64,000 nucleotides of DNA from Vesta saturnalis (taxonomy: Eukaryota > Arthropoda > Insecta > Coleoptera > Lampyridae), in the NCBI GenBank assembly GCA_036346205.1, contig JARFJB010000664.1:2694001-2758000 (forward strand), written 5' to 3'. The notes below the pieces were generated by a model. That model made no database searches. It was not told where the DNA came from and saw only the letters and a list, made by a program, of their open reading frames with translations. Every line of letters starts with the position of its first letter. Position 1 is the first letter of the stretch. Below, piece after piece: positions 11,085-21,877 of this stretch. The position numbers were made by a program, and so were the translations under genes.

Positions 11085-11285
11085 TCGCCCAAAGTCAACT
11101 CCAAGGGCAGGACCAAGGCCAACTCCAACTCCAATGCCAGGACCCAAGGTTAAACTCAAAGTTAAACCACGAACACCACGTGGCCGTAAAGGTCAACTCC
11201 AAGGTCAGGCCCAAAGTCAAACCCAAGGTTAACTCCAAGGCCAACTCCAATGCCAGACCCGAGGTGAACCCTCACGGTCAAATTA
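11085..11285 (+). repeat. Minisatellite of CCAAGGTCAACTCCAA-type units
   Basis: Irregular repeats of CCAACTCCAA, AAGGTCARRCCCAA and CCAATGCCAGRACC over about 200 bases. It is notably GC-richer than its surroundings. No coding frame is convincing. Confidence 0.7.
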
Positions 11286-11424
11286 TGTACCGTAGGGGGT
11301 TTGTGACGGCACAAAAAGTAGAGGGGAGAGTGTCCCCTTTCTATTAAATATGTTTCTTACAATGTTTTAAATTTACAATATATAAAAAGTTTTTAAACCA
11401 AATCAACATGTTGTAGTTGATTCA

Positions 11425-11700
11425 ACATAGGGTGTTTGAACCTAAATTTCAACCATTTTACGTCTTATATCGAACTCGCCCATTTCCGCTGCAGTTAGCT
11501 TACCTTGGTAAGTCTGCACAACGCCTAGTGCGGTTTGATCTTGTTACGAGACATTTTCAATATCATTGTAGAGAACACTCCGCAGTCCACATTTTAGATG
11601 GAAAAAAAGGAAAAATCAACGTGTTTCATTCCCTACCCAAGGCAGAAAGAGCTTTACAAACTTCCTCAGCCAGAGACGGATTCTCACCCTACACACATTA
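11425..11700. repeat. Rearranged fragments of the TGTTACACG repeat and its neighbour
   Basis: Bases 11425-11540 are an inverted, diverged copy of the first ~130 bases of the 39424 insertion (shared blocks CGCCCATTTC and CCTAGTGYGGTTTG). Bases 11590-11700 match 39055-39180 in direct orientation (AGTTTCATTCCSTMCCCAAG, CTCAGCCAnA). The 94-codon open frame across it is therefore a by-product of repeat sequence. Confidence 0.6.
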
Positions 11701-12111
11701 AGTAGTACGTATGGTGAGATTAAGGATAGGGGCGGCCAGGATAGATCGGAGGAATGGAGTTTCTGTTCTTAGGGGGAAAATACTACTCCACTAAATAGCC
11801 GCACATGATCATGCGCTATATGTGTATGAGGAAAATCCCCCGAAACAGGCTCATGCAAGTAGGCGATAATAAAATCGAACCCATTGCATCCCAAAACTAA
11901 GCAGATCGTGTTACTATTGACCTACCAGCTTGGTATTTCAGATTGAACATTTGTACTTAAGAAAACCCAGTGTTTATTAAACTATTTACAAAAGTACTAA
12001 AATACAAGTTGTAAATATTTAACAATATTACAGTTATACAAAATAAATAATAAACAATAAATTGTACCAAAAGCATTGTTTTGCATAACGTGAACAATAT
12101 ATAATAATATA
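11701..12111. other. Region downstream of the IR gene, no gene seen
   Basis: Nothing coding was found. AATAAA-like signals on the minus strand cannot be separated from the background AT-richness. Confidence 0.4.
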
Positions 12112-13806
12112 TTATCTTTTAAGTAATATCTCCAAAATAAAAGTTATTATCGAAAACAGCAAACAAAATCCAAACATAACAAAGGTTCCAAAAAGATGTT
12201 TTAGTGTCAAAACTGTACGTGCAGGAGTTCCAGATTTAGCTGGTCTCTTAATGGATAATATATTTTTTTCAATTTGATTGGCATAGATGCCAGATTCTCT
12301 CCAATTCTGAATTACGGCATTTATAGATGGCAAAATGTAGAGAGGCTTATCTATACGAAAAGCAACATTCAAATTTGTAGTATATCTATGATCGATAACA
12401 ATGTTTGCGTTAGTGCCATTACTAAAAAGTACTATAAAGTCATTATTTAACATTAAATAAACACAATTTGTTCTGTTAAGTACGCTCGTATCCCTATTCA
12501 GTACGAATAATTTATTTTTAATTTTTGTGTAAACTGTGTCATTCAATCTGTCTTCGGTAAAGTAATTTCGTATAATACCACTTAACGTGCAAATAAGCAA
12601 TTGAGAGTTTGCTACTTGCTCAAGATTTTCAATTTTGTAATTAACATCTGAAGTCAGTACTGTAGCAAGATTGGCTTTAAACGCAGTTTGCATTATTATA
12701 CTGTATAGCGAATACGATATGAAAATGCAGCATAATGAACCTACTCTTGGCAATCTTTGCAAATAACTTCCAGTTGTAAGAGAACAGATATTTAGAAGAG
12801 CGTCCACTAAGCTATTATGACATTGGTATTTTTTTTAATCTTAAACTCGTCCACCACAACAGTGCTGATGTTGTAAACGAAAAAAGGGCCAAAATCCACA
12901 CTTTATATTGGAATATTGTTTCAATAACACCAAATGTTAGTATTTTTTTTCTATTAAGACAAATCCACACAAAATAATCTGTTACGATTGTTTCACTTAA
13001 ATATGAAAGATGTTCCATTTTTAAACTTCCGGTGTGCAAAAACGCAACTCTCAAAACATTATGTTTGTCTAATTCAGATTCATTTAAATTCCTACTTACA
13101 GAAGTTGTAGCTTTTAAGCATGAATGAGTGTAGCCTAAAAACTTCTTTGCTACCTCATATGCAATAGTTCCTTTAATACTACTATCTAAAACTATTGGGC
13201 AACCATTAAAATTGCGAATTAGTTTAGGAAAAGAAATAGCAACGTTTGACGAACAATTCTGAACTACAAAATCTTCAGCAACTTTTCCACAGCTATTTTT
13301 GCGGTAATAAGGATCGCTCGAGTACACATAGTAATACTGATTATATCCTTCAGCAACAATTACAGCATTAACAATATTAAACGACCATAAAGTTTTAAAT
13401 ACCTCAGCGACGTTTTTAGTTAGTATCACTATCAAAAATTTTCCATTTAAAAATATTTCAGAATGCCACGTAAAACTTTCTGTAAATTTTATTAGCACAT
13501 TTACAAACGACGTATAGTTTTCAGCTACAACTATAAAATTGTCACCTTGCTGTTGAAAGCGCTTTACAGATTTTTCCAAATTTAATATAATTCGTGGATT
13601 TAGTAAATCACGTAAAAACAGACCGTTATAATTATCCAATAGTATGTAAATTTCTGAATCACCAGTAAAGGCGCCATCTCTAACAACTGAGGCACATTTC
13701 CAGATTTTGGAAAATTTGTTATACTTTTCTACAGTTATTGCGTTTTTTCAGCAGTATTAAGATAAATAAGTAAAGTTACGGTGAAATACACATGTATAAC
13801 AGCCAT
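12112..13806 (-). pseudogene. Divergent ionotropic receptor (IR), intronless, two frameshifts
   Basis: A single-exon gene of ~560 codons on the minus strand. The start at 13806 gives a signal-peptide-like MAVIHVYFTVTLLIYLNTA. The body covers an IR ligand-binding region (13639-12815), a first membrane segment (YKVWILALFSFTTSALLWW), the M3-like helix (IFISYSLYSIIMQTAFKANL) and a C-terminal membrane helix (FGTFVMFGFCLLFSIITFIL) before the stop at 12112. It belongs to the divergent insect IR group, variants of ionotropic glutamate receptors acting as chemosensory channel subunits in neurons. Frame is lost twice: in a T6 run at 13743-13748 (just after the signal peptide) and in a T8 run at 12829-12836 (after M1). 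No other stop interrupts either piece. It may be a recent pseudogene or a functional gene with homopolymer assembly errors. This is the only host-type gene recognised in the window. Confidence 0.78.
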
Positions 13807-14128
13807 AGCGATTATTGAATACTTCAAGATTTTTTTAATAGTACGTCGGAATTTTTTTATCATTTTGATGAATTATCCATAATTACAGTTTTCGGATTAA
13901 TAGCGTATTTGAAATTTATTATGTCAATTTGTAAGTGTAATTTGCGTTAGATAACAATTATGTACACCTGAAACAATTTGTTGTCTTTTCATGAACCTGT
14001 ATTATCAAATAACACTTGAATAAATTTGACAATTAATTCAAATTGCTTTATTTTTATTGTTTTTTTAGCGTAAAACACATTAGAAATCGATGTTTAAACG
14101 TACTATTAAATTCATCAGGTTAAATAAA
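13807..14128. other. Upstream region of the IR gene
   Basis: An AT-rich stretch between the IR start and E1 copy 2. It should include the IR promoter, but no element can be pinned down by eye. Confidence 0.35.
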
Positions 14129-14765
14129 TATCTGGTGTGGAACACCACACGACCTTCCAACCCATAAAATGGAAATTAAAAGAAATGAAATAATTTTAAT
14201 AAAATTTTTTTTAGGATAATTATGCAACCTCTTTTATAAAAAGTTCATTACGAAAATAGGCAACACTGTAATCGCAAAACCAATAATCTATGTCAAACAG
14301 ACCTTTAAAACTTCATGTCTGACAGAGGTTACTAGACATCTAGATTCTAACTTAAAAAATTAAAAGAAATGAAATAACTTTAATTTAAATTTTTTTATAC
14401 CCAAACGTCACAAAAGTGACACTTTCATGACTCAATGTCAAGGGTAAAAGTTTTACTTTTCAGACATGGAATAAAAGTTGTACTTTTTTGCCTCGGCATT
14501 TTATTTTACAAATGTCTTATTAAATGTGCGTGTTATGGTTTCATTGCTTTCAAAGCGTCCTGTTATCTTATTCTTTTACCTGCTAATTATGTTTAATCTT
14601 TCCTTTCGATCTTTACCAATTATTTTACGTTTGCGGATAAAAAGTATATGTTATTCGGGTAAAGTGACTTTATGTAGCTCAGCTAAATTATTAATAAACA
14701 TTCATCTTCGCCACATAAAGTATCACTTTTACTCCTAATAACATAATAGATATTTATGTATTAAG

Positions 14766-14854
14766 GGCATAATCAGAAGATTATGGATCGAGGCAATGTT
14801 AAAAGCCCGACGCGAAGCAGGGTTATTCTGAGAGCCATAATCTACAATTATGCC
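14766..14854. repeat. Long palindrome, copy 1, with GCGAAGC apex
   Basis: An imperfect 89-base inverted structure. GGCATAAT pairs with ATTATGCC, AGATTATGG with CCATAATCT, and AAGCCC with GGGTT. The apex contains GCGAAGC, a heptamer known to form an unusually stable DNA mini-hairpin. It is more decayed than copy 2. Confidence 0.65.
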
Positions 14855-15121
14855 TGGTAATTAATGTTTTTTTATTTTGCACCATGAAACTGGAACAAAA
14901 TATTAAAAAGATTCAGTATTTTCGGCAAGTTTTTAAATCCAAATGCACTGAAATAAAGTCGACAGTAGGTTAATTTGTTGTTACTAAGATACTGTGATAT
15001 TGCTATTATATCATGTCATGTGTTTGCTGTCAATCATGCTGCTTAGCATCAAAGACATTTCCGTGCTATAAAGACCACATTACGCCCGCATTTGAGGCGT
15101 ATAATAGATATTATGTATTAA

Positions 15122-15209
15122 GGCATAATCAGAAGATTATGGCTCGAGGAATGTTAAAGCCCGACGCCAAGCGGAGGGCTTTTATTCCTGAGCCATAATC
15201 AATTATGCC
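15122..15209. repeat. Long palindrome, copy 2
   Basis: An 88-base hairpin. GGCATAAT pairs with ATTATGCC, GATTATGGCTC with GAGCCATAATC, GGAAT with ATTCC, and AAAGCCC with GGGCTTT. The apex reads GACGCCAAGCGGA. Several successive stems with small bulges indicate a structure kept while the sequence drifted. It lies 5' of the recombinase gene and repeats the organisation of copy 1. Confidence 0.75.
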
Positions 15210-15379
15210 GTGGTACAAATGTTTTATTTTATTTTGCACCATGAAACTGGAACAAAATTTTTAAAAGATTCAGTATTTTCGGCAAGTTTTAAATGTAAAT
15301 GCAGTGATATAGAGTCGACAGTAGCCTAATTTGTTGTTACTAAGATACTGCGATATTGCTAAATTGTTGCTAATGTACT

Positions 15380-16610
15380 GTTTGTTTGTAAATAATTTGC
15401 ATTCTAAAATGGAAGGTGAAAACGCAAAACTTATTCACAAGAATTTTAGATGAATGTAGGTGCCCAGGCAAAAATAATTTCAAGTAAATCGAAATATTTA
15501 TACATAAAGAGTACGAAAGTTTTGCGCGTGGAGCACAAAAATGTGTCCACAAAATGTGATGAAAAGTTGTGATGGCAGACTTGTCTCAAATGGTAAGGGA
15601 TTGTATATATACATTAGTCAATTATATCTATTCAATAAATATCTATTTTGCAGTCAAAGATCTATAAGCCGTCGTCACTGTGGTGTTTATATTCTAAATT
15701 GAAAAGATGTTCAGTTGCAGGAAGATGTTGATATATCTCGTTTTTCCATGTTCACAGAATTCATGAAGAATAATTCTGTAGGTGATCAAGCTAAAAGTCC
15801 TATGTATTGCAACGGCATCAAATTGAAGAATTAATGTTGAAGGCGCCTGATCATACGTACTTGTTAGTTAAGGTATTACGATTTTAGTTTTTTTCCAATT
15901 CTCATTATAAAATTTTGTGTTTTATAGGTTGTCACAGCCTTTGGTATTTTTGGAGCATGTCGTCGCGAAGAACTGCACGATTTGGTTGATAACAACTGAG
16001 GATCAGTGCTTCAGTGAAGATCAAAAACCAAAACTTATACTTCGAGGCAATTTACAATTGTACCAAGCGATGGATTGGTTGATTACGCTCTTTGTACCGA
16101 AAATATGCAGCATTACGACCGAAACATACTAAAATTAACAGCTTGTTTTGTCGTATCATAATGGCAAATGTAGTGCTCAGACTGTTGAAAACACCTTAGG
16201 CAAAATGCCGAGGATAATAGCAGAGTTCCTCAATCTACCGGATGCCCTAATAAACATCCTTTCGCAGGAGTGCGGCGACGATCTTTGCAGAAAGCGGCGG
16301 TGATACAATGGCAATGAAGCAGTGATGGCGATCGGATAAAGTAGCGAATCATATGTAGAAATTCTCTGCAAAATAAAATTAAAATTGCTCAGAACATTAC
16401 TGGTAAGCAGCGACGATCTTTGCAGAAAGCGGCGGTGATACAACACTAAGCAGCTTGGTGGATGGCGATCGGATAAAGTAGAATCATAAAGAATTCTCTG
16501 CAAAATAAAATTAAAATTGCTCAGAACATTACTGGTAAGCAGCTATAAGTATACCACAAAACGGCGAAGGAACTGTCAGCTTTGGTGTTGGCTCATCTGG
16601 AGTTACAATT
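15380..16610 (+). pseudogene. Crypton-like tyrosine recombinase, spliced and decayed
   Basis: Three exon segments can be read. The first ends at 15592 (...GTGGAGCACAAAAATGTG, DLSQM). An intron 15593-15653 (GTAAGG..TTGCAG) leads to KIYKPSSLWCLYSKLK, EDVDISRFSMFTEFMKNNS and a segment ending in DHTYLLVK at 15872. A second intron 15873-15927 (GTATTA..TTATAG) leads to VVTAFGIFGACRREELHDL, which holds the conserved first Arg. Further on TSFRRSAATIFAESGGDT (the HxxR box with His lost), GGWRSDKVAES and a likely nucleophile Tyr follow. Shifts and stops break it after 15990. The C-terminal box exon (~130 bp) is duplicated in tandem at ~16276-16407 and ~16409-16540. Known relatives cut and rejoin DNA during Crypton movement. 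Confidence 0.65.
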
Positions 16611-17873
16611 TCAAATCCATCCAACTGTATTTTCAATTTTATAAAGAATAAGTTTCATTACTATTATTTTTATTAATAAAGGTTGTATGTAAGGTTGTTG
16701 TTTCAATAATCTTTCAACTTACGTGACTATCATGTCATGTGTTTGCTGTCAATCATATGCTTACAACAATGACATTTCCGTGCTAAAGACTCATTACGCC
16801 CATTTGGCGTATAAAACATTATGCTGGCAAAATAAAATAAAGACATTATTGAAAAATATTATTCAGAGCTATTAATGATTTTCATATCTTGCAATAAACA
16901 TCAGTTCGACAAAGATATATTTTATTTACAATGATGAAATATACTATTATGATACCTATGTAACCTCTTTTTATATGTTCATAATGAAAACGGGCATCAT
17001 TGTAAAAACAAAAATAATAATCTTTGTCAGAATGACGTTATAACTTCATGTCAAAGATTAATAGACATAAATCCATGTTAACCCATTAACGCCTGAATTA
17101 ATTTTTTTTTGATTTTGATAACTTTGCTTATTTATTTTGGTATAAAATAACATTTATAAAATATATAATAAGTTACAAAACGAATTCATATTCTATTTTT
17201 CTCAAAAATACCCGGTCCATATGGGACCGCTAGGCTATACACAGACCAAAGTCTATTATATAAAAAAAAGCTTGTATCTTAAAAAAAGAATAATAATTAG
17301 TTCCTATCGGTATGAAACGCTTTAAAACATTCAATGCATAGTCCAACATTGCATTTGGAACACATTGTTCTCCCTTTGCTTGTGCAGCTATCTCCAGCAC
17401 ACCTGCAGCTAGTTCCCTGAGGCACAGAAACGACGAAATGGCGAAGACAGTTAAAGCGTACTTCATTTGATATACGACTATCTGATGCCGAAGCCTTTGA
17501 ATTTCGACCAGGGCCTTTAGAAGGATTCTTATACAGAGTGATCAATCTCAAATGTATACCACGTGATCAAAATATTTAAGGTGGTACCACTGATAGGTTG
17601 GTAAGAAGCTGTATTGCTCTAGCTACTCTAGAGCATGGTTCGAGTAAAACTACGATCAGTTTCAAATCTGTATGAAGGTCATTAACTTAAACATATTATA
17701 AAATATTATCTTAATTTAAATAATGACTATTTTGTATTTAATTAGACTGCATCCCTATAAAATACAACAAAATAAATAAAATATTACTTAATGATTGGAT
17801 TAAATCATTACAAAATAATGAATCTTAAGTATTTAAATGTTATAATTTCATTATAATTAAATAAAATTTACAG

Positions 17874-19290
17874 TACATGTTTATGGAATGACAATGTCTT
17901 TTACAAATTTTTTTTAACTTCTTAGATACACATTAGTTATCACACTTTGCTTTACAGTCTATGTTCAAAATTACCGCCATTAAATTACAAACATAAGTTC
18001 ACCTTATGTTGCATATTCGCAAATACATTTTGTAACATTTCGGCACCAATATTATAAACTTCTTGAGTTATAGCATCTCGCAATTCTTGAAGAGTATGAA
18101 ATCTTCTGCTGAACAGTTTGTTTTTTAAATAACGAAAAAGAAAAAAGGCTAACGGTGTCAAGTCTGGTGAATTCGGTGGTCAACGATTTACACTAATGAT
18201 TCTGTCTTCAAAGAAATCTCGTAAATAATTAATTTTAGCCTATGCAGTATGTGGGGTAGCAGAGTCATGCTGGAAATACCCGTTTCGTAATTCACGATCA
18301 TCCAAATTATTAATAAATGGTTCTAAAAATATTTCCCTGTATCTTGCCGCAGTAATTGTGCCATCGAAAAATACTGGTGCAAATATTCGTTGTCGCGACA
18401 TTGCTATCCAGACACCGACCGATAGGGTGTAAGGTAGTTTCTCGAAATACATGTGGATTTTCTGCAGACCACTTACGATAATTTTGGCTATTTATGTAAC
18501 CGGACAGATGAAACCAAGCTTCATCAGAAAAAAAAGATACATCCAGTAAATCATTGTTCATCGTATTGTTGAACCATTGACAGTTGTTTACTCTAAGCTG
18601 AAAATCATTATCTCGCAACTGTTGTAATACCGACACCTTGTACGGGTACAAATGTAAATTCTTCTTTACTTCAGTGTGGACACTCCCATAGGATACATCT
18701 AAAAATTATTTATGTAAAATTATGTTTATATGGTAAAATGTGTTTGTGCAGATAGTTTTCGCAAAGATTTATTGGGGCTTGCATTCATCCTTGCTTGGAT
18801 ATCTGCTAAGGTGTCCTCTGTTAAAACAGTAGCCTAAGCTTCACGTTTGTGTTTTAAAACACTACCAGTTTCCACGAATCGAGCTATCAATCGATTACGA
18901 TGTTGACTAAATGTTTCGTAGCTAATATTTTCATTTGGGTACTCAACAGTAAATTGATCGATGCATGATTGCGATGAATAATGCCATTGCCCATTACTAT
19001 CTTGGAAGCCGCTACGAAAATGAGCCACAGCAATGAATGTGTCGTGTTCGATTGAAGACGGCATGACGATTGAATTCGATATCACAATTTGAAATTCAGA
19101 ATATATAATTTGTCTTGATATAGACAGTTTGTAAATAACTCAAGAAAATACAAAAGTGAAAAACGAAGGTATAATATGACATAAACTGACATAAACAAAA
19201 ACGACTAGAACCACACTAAAAATCCAAAGCAACCAACTGCAAAACACAACAATATTAACAACTAGGGATTTTTGTCATACCACTACAGTA
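17874..19290 (-). mobile_element. Mariner-superfamily element nested in the piggyBac
   Basis: TA lies at 17874-17875 and 19289-19290. Short inverted ends share GGAATGACA / GGTATGACA, about 10 bases in. The interior is one degenerate transposase on the minus strand. Its length (~1.4 kb) is normal for mariners and it lacks the very long TIRs of M1, M2, M3, M5 and M6. The exact end bases are uncertain by a few positions. Confidence 0.7.
17985..19064 (-). pseudogene. Transposase of the nested mariner, broken
   Basis: It starts MPSSIEHDTFIAVAHFRSGF with the helix-turn-helix block ETFSQHRNRLIARFVETGSV and meets a TAG at the codon after KHKREA. Further on LYPYKVSVLQQLRDND, SFFSDEAWFHLSGYINSQNY (first Asp), SVGVWIAMSRQRIFAP, GYFQHDSATPHTA (second Asp) and PPNSPDLTPLAFF are readable. 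The third catalytic position is Ala, and it lies 39 positions after the second Asp rather than 42 as in M1 and M2. That suggests a related but distinct lineage. Several stops make it inactive. Confidence 0.8.
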
Positions 19291-21877
19291 CACTTGAGAT
19301 TGGTCACGTTGTACTTTGTTAAATATACCTGAAACTCGAAACTTTTCATTGAATTTATATAGGTCGCATAACACTGGAGGTTACCTGAGCAATGCTTCTT
19401 CTACATTCTAATTGGCTGATATTCTTCCAGCTTTTCTAAAATTATCCAGGAATTTTGAATAGCAACATCAAAAGAAATGTAAAATCGGCCAGTACCATTT
19501 TTTAGATCGAATGCCAGTTCGGTAGCTGTAATAAAACAAAATTCGTTTAAAAAACGGTGTTCATAAATAGTGCATACCTACTTACTTAGGTACAGTATTG
19601 TCCATTTGGTCTATTTCACCCATATTTTTGTTGTAGTGTAAAATAACATTTGGACGGGGAACTGGCACATTTTTCCTTTCGCTACGAGAAAAGCGTTCTA
19701 CGTTTCTTATCGGTGATACTCCAAACTCCGTACTAGCCACTGTTACTGCTTTGTTATCCAACCATCTTACGTATTGAATTCCGGAATCTTTCTCTAGAGC
19801 AGAAGATAGATAACCACATTTTTCTTTGGCTACTAGTTTTTTTCTAAAAGGGGACAGTTTCGTGGTAACCTATTGTCTCTTATTGTCCCAGTCGCACCAT
19901 ACCCGTTTGCTTTGAGGGTGCATAGAAGATTAGTACCAGTAAACAAGTTATCAAAGAAAAAATTATAACGAAGTATTGATTTTGATCTCAACTCGTCTAT
20001 CATTTGTACCAATGGAGCAGAACATTTACCAAACAGAGCTTCATATCCAAGATTTGCTCGAGGATTTCGGCCTTGGTAGATCTCAAAATTTATTAGATAT
20101 CCGGACGGGCATTCAAACTCCAAACTTTATAGCAAATCTTATTGTTCACGGATGAATTCTTACATCCGTGACGCCCAAAGTACCTAATCATAGACCCATC
20201 GTAACTAAGATTTTGTTCAGGAACAAAATGGTCAATAAATTTATTTTTTAAATAATCTGTAATAGGTCGCAATTTGTACATTTTGTCGTTTGAGTCGATA
20301 TTATTATTATCAACAAAATGAATGAAGCGACAAATCTGTAAAAATCGGTCTCGTCTCATAGCATTAACTACCAACTCATTTCGCATAACTGGAGAATTTT
20401 CCCAGTAATTTTTTTTGGATGTAACTTGGTTGTATCCATTTAAAGCTAGGATTCCCAAAAATAATCTTAGCTCCTCTATTGTTATTTTTGGATCTGGCGC
20501 ATTTTTAAAAAGAGCATAGTTATTCGTTTCTTTGAGAATGAGTTCAAGAGGTTGATCGGTAAAAAAATATTCAAATATCTGCCCAAAGTTCATGTTAATG
20601 AATGCAGAGTAATCACTCTCTGAAAATGAATAATTTGAGGGTAAAATATTACTATCTATGCAGAATCTGCTGTCGTTTGGTTTAGTAACTAAGATCAAAG
20701 ATGATACTGCCGACTGAAAATTGGTTTGTTGATAAGACGGCTGTTCTACTAAGATTTCAGTGTTCTGGGTAATCACTTCATCAGTAACCACTTCATTCAC
20801 TAATCCCAACCGGCTATTATTGATAAGAACAACTTCAGCAGCTGCATTTAGTTGCCTTGAACTTAGGTTATCAACTAAGCCTCCCTCGTCTTCATAACCG
20901 GAGTCTTCGTCTGTGAGGCATGACTATCGGGGTTCTATATATATCTCACTAACAATGTTTTCATTGTCTGAATCATATGCCATATCAATAGCTTCTTTTA
21001 GCGTAAGACCACTACTGAAAGTAAACAAGATATTTATGTAGGAATAAAATATCATAAGGACTAATCCACATTTTTATCTTAGAAATTAGACAATAAAATT
21101 TTTCATTTCTAATTTATTCTAAAAATAGTTCACAAAAAACAAAATTCACAATATTAAAAAAAAAATACATATTTATCTGAAAAGCGCCTACTGGTACCAA
21201 ATGGTTCCACGTAAGTATAACCTCACATGTTAAAAGCTATTAACAAAATTATTTTTATTTGTTGTAAAAAATCTTAAATATACTCTGTGACAAGCACAAA
21301 AGACCTATAATATACCTTTATATATTTATTCTAACAAATATATTGTACTTACACTAATCTAAAGTCCGCCATTTCGCTGTTCTTCAAAAACGGTTATTTT
21401 CTAAACTCGTCCACGAGCACATGTGACGCACAATAATAAAATTTCACTACAGACCTTGTTTGTTTACTTGTCAAGAACGAACTAATTGGACCATTTCCTA
21501 AATAGGTCTTACCGTTCCCCACTACAACGACATAACCTACTCCCACTATTACTGGATCCATACGGTCCCCATAGGCGCTAATGGATTAACGTAAAAAAGT
21601 TCCAAAGCCTTCAGCATTTTCAATCATATTTATTTAATTTCTACATTTATTTCGCTTTACATTGAAAAACTTCACAAAGAAAATTTGTGTAAAATTAAAT
21701 TTTCTTTAAAAAATACGTCTACACAATTTCTTATAAAATTAATCATTCAGATCATGCAAAAATTTGATCTAACACATTCTACAGATTCTACATTAGAAAT
21801 TTGTTGCCGCTAAATTACCTTTCTTTTCATTTCCATTTTGTAGGTTGGAAGGTCGTGTAGTGTTCCACATCAGATAA

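Larger units (their letters stand above)
14398..16943 (+). mobile_element. Crypton-like tyrosine-recombinase element inserted in E1
   Basis: The limits come from comparison with E1 copy 1, where TTTTTTTAGGATAACTATG is continuous. Here that sequence is broken between ~14398 and ~16943. Inside are two long palindromes (14766-14854, 15122-15209), a spliced recombinase gene (15380-16610) and direct-repeat segments. Sequence 15005-15115 (ATGTCATGTGTTTGCTGTCA..CATTTCCGTGC..TACGCC..GGCGTATAA) recurs at 16730-16820, and the block after each palindrome (TTTTGCACCATGAAACTGG..CGACAGTAG) is duplicated. Cryptons are tyrosine-recombinase DNA transposons. The exact termini and target duplication could not be set. 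Confidence 0.6.
17297..21372 (-). pseudogene. piggyBac transposase, multi-exon, inactivated
   Basis: The first exon 21372-21353 encodes MADFRLV and is spliced (GTAAGT, CTTTCAG) to exon 2 at 21014, which continues in frame as SGLTLKEAIDMAYDSDNEN, the acidic N-terminus typical of the family. A TAG at 20927-20925 is the first lesion. Then come VNAMRRDRFLQICRFIHFVD, SYDGSMIRYFGRHG, FFDNLFTG and GEIDQMD, holding the three expected catalytic Asp. One-base shifts lie near 20115, 19835 and ~19480. Further introns are suggested near 19590 (GTAAGT..TTACAG) and 19390 (GTAACC..TTTCAG). The cysteine-rich C-terminal domain survives at 17551-17297 (MCSKCNVGLCIECFKAFH). The mariner insertion separates it from the catalytic core. 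Confidence 0.85.
17082..21585 (-). mobile_element. piggyBac-family element, 4.5 kb, in E1 copy 2
   Basis: TTAA flanks the element at 17078-17081 and 21586-21589. The termini are CCCATTAACGCC and, on the other strand, TCCATTAGCGCC, an imperfect inverted pair. The uninterrupted target (CATGTTAACGTAAAAAA) is present in E1 copy 1 at ~925-941, which confirms a clean insertion with TTAA duplication. The single transposase gene reads leftward. A mariner (17874-19290) later inserted into its 3' part. Confidence 0.9.
14129..21876 (+). mobile_element. E1 repeat, copy 2, host of two nested transposons
   Basis: The left end TATCTGGTGTGGAACACCAC and the right end (complement TATCTGATGTGGAACACTAC) are matched inverted repeats extending ~48 bp (through CGACCTTCCAACC and AAAATGGAAAT). 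E1 sequence proper is found at 14129-14398, 16943-17081 and 21586-21876, collinear with copy 1 at 517-1156. The gaps are filled by a tyrosine-recombinase element and a piggyBac. With the insertions removed E1 would be under 0.8 kb with no ORF, which suggests a non-autonomous DNA element. I see no clear target duplication. Confidence 0.75.

Noticed and set aside
10795..11285. CRISPR-like array
   Set aside because: The repeats are degenerate, without constant-length unique spacers, and the context is eukaryotic. It is an ordinary tandem repeat and minisatellite.
16177..16503. 108-codon minus-strand frame with internal repeats
   Set aside because: It is the antisense shadow of the duplicated recombinase C-terminal exon.
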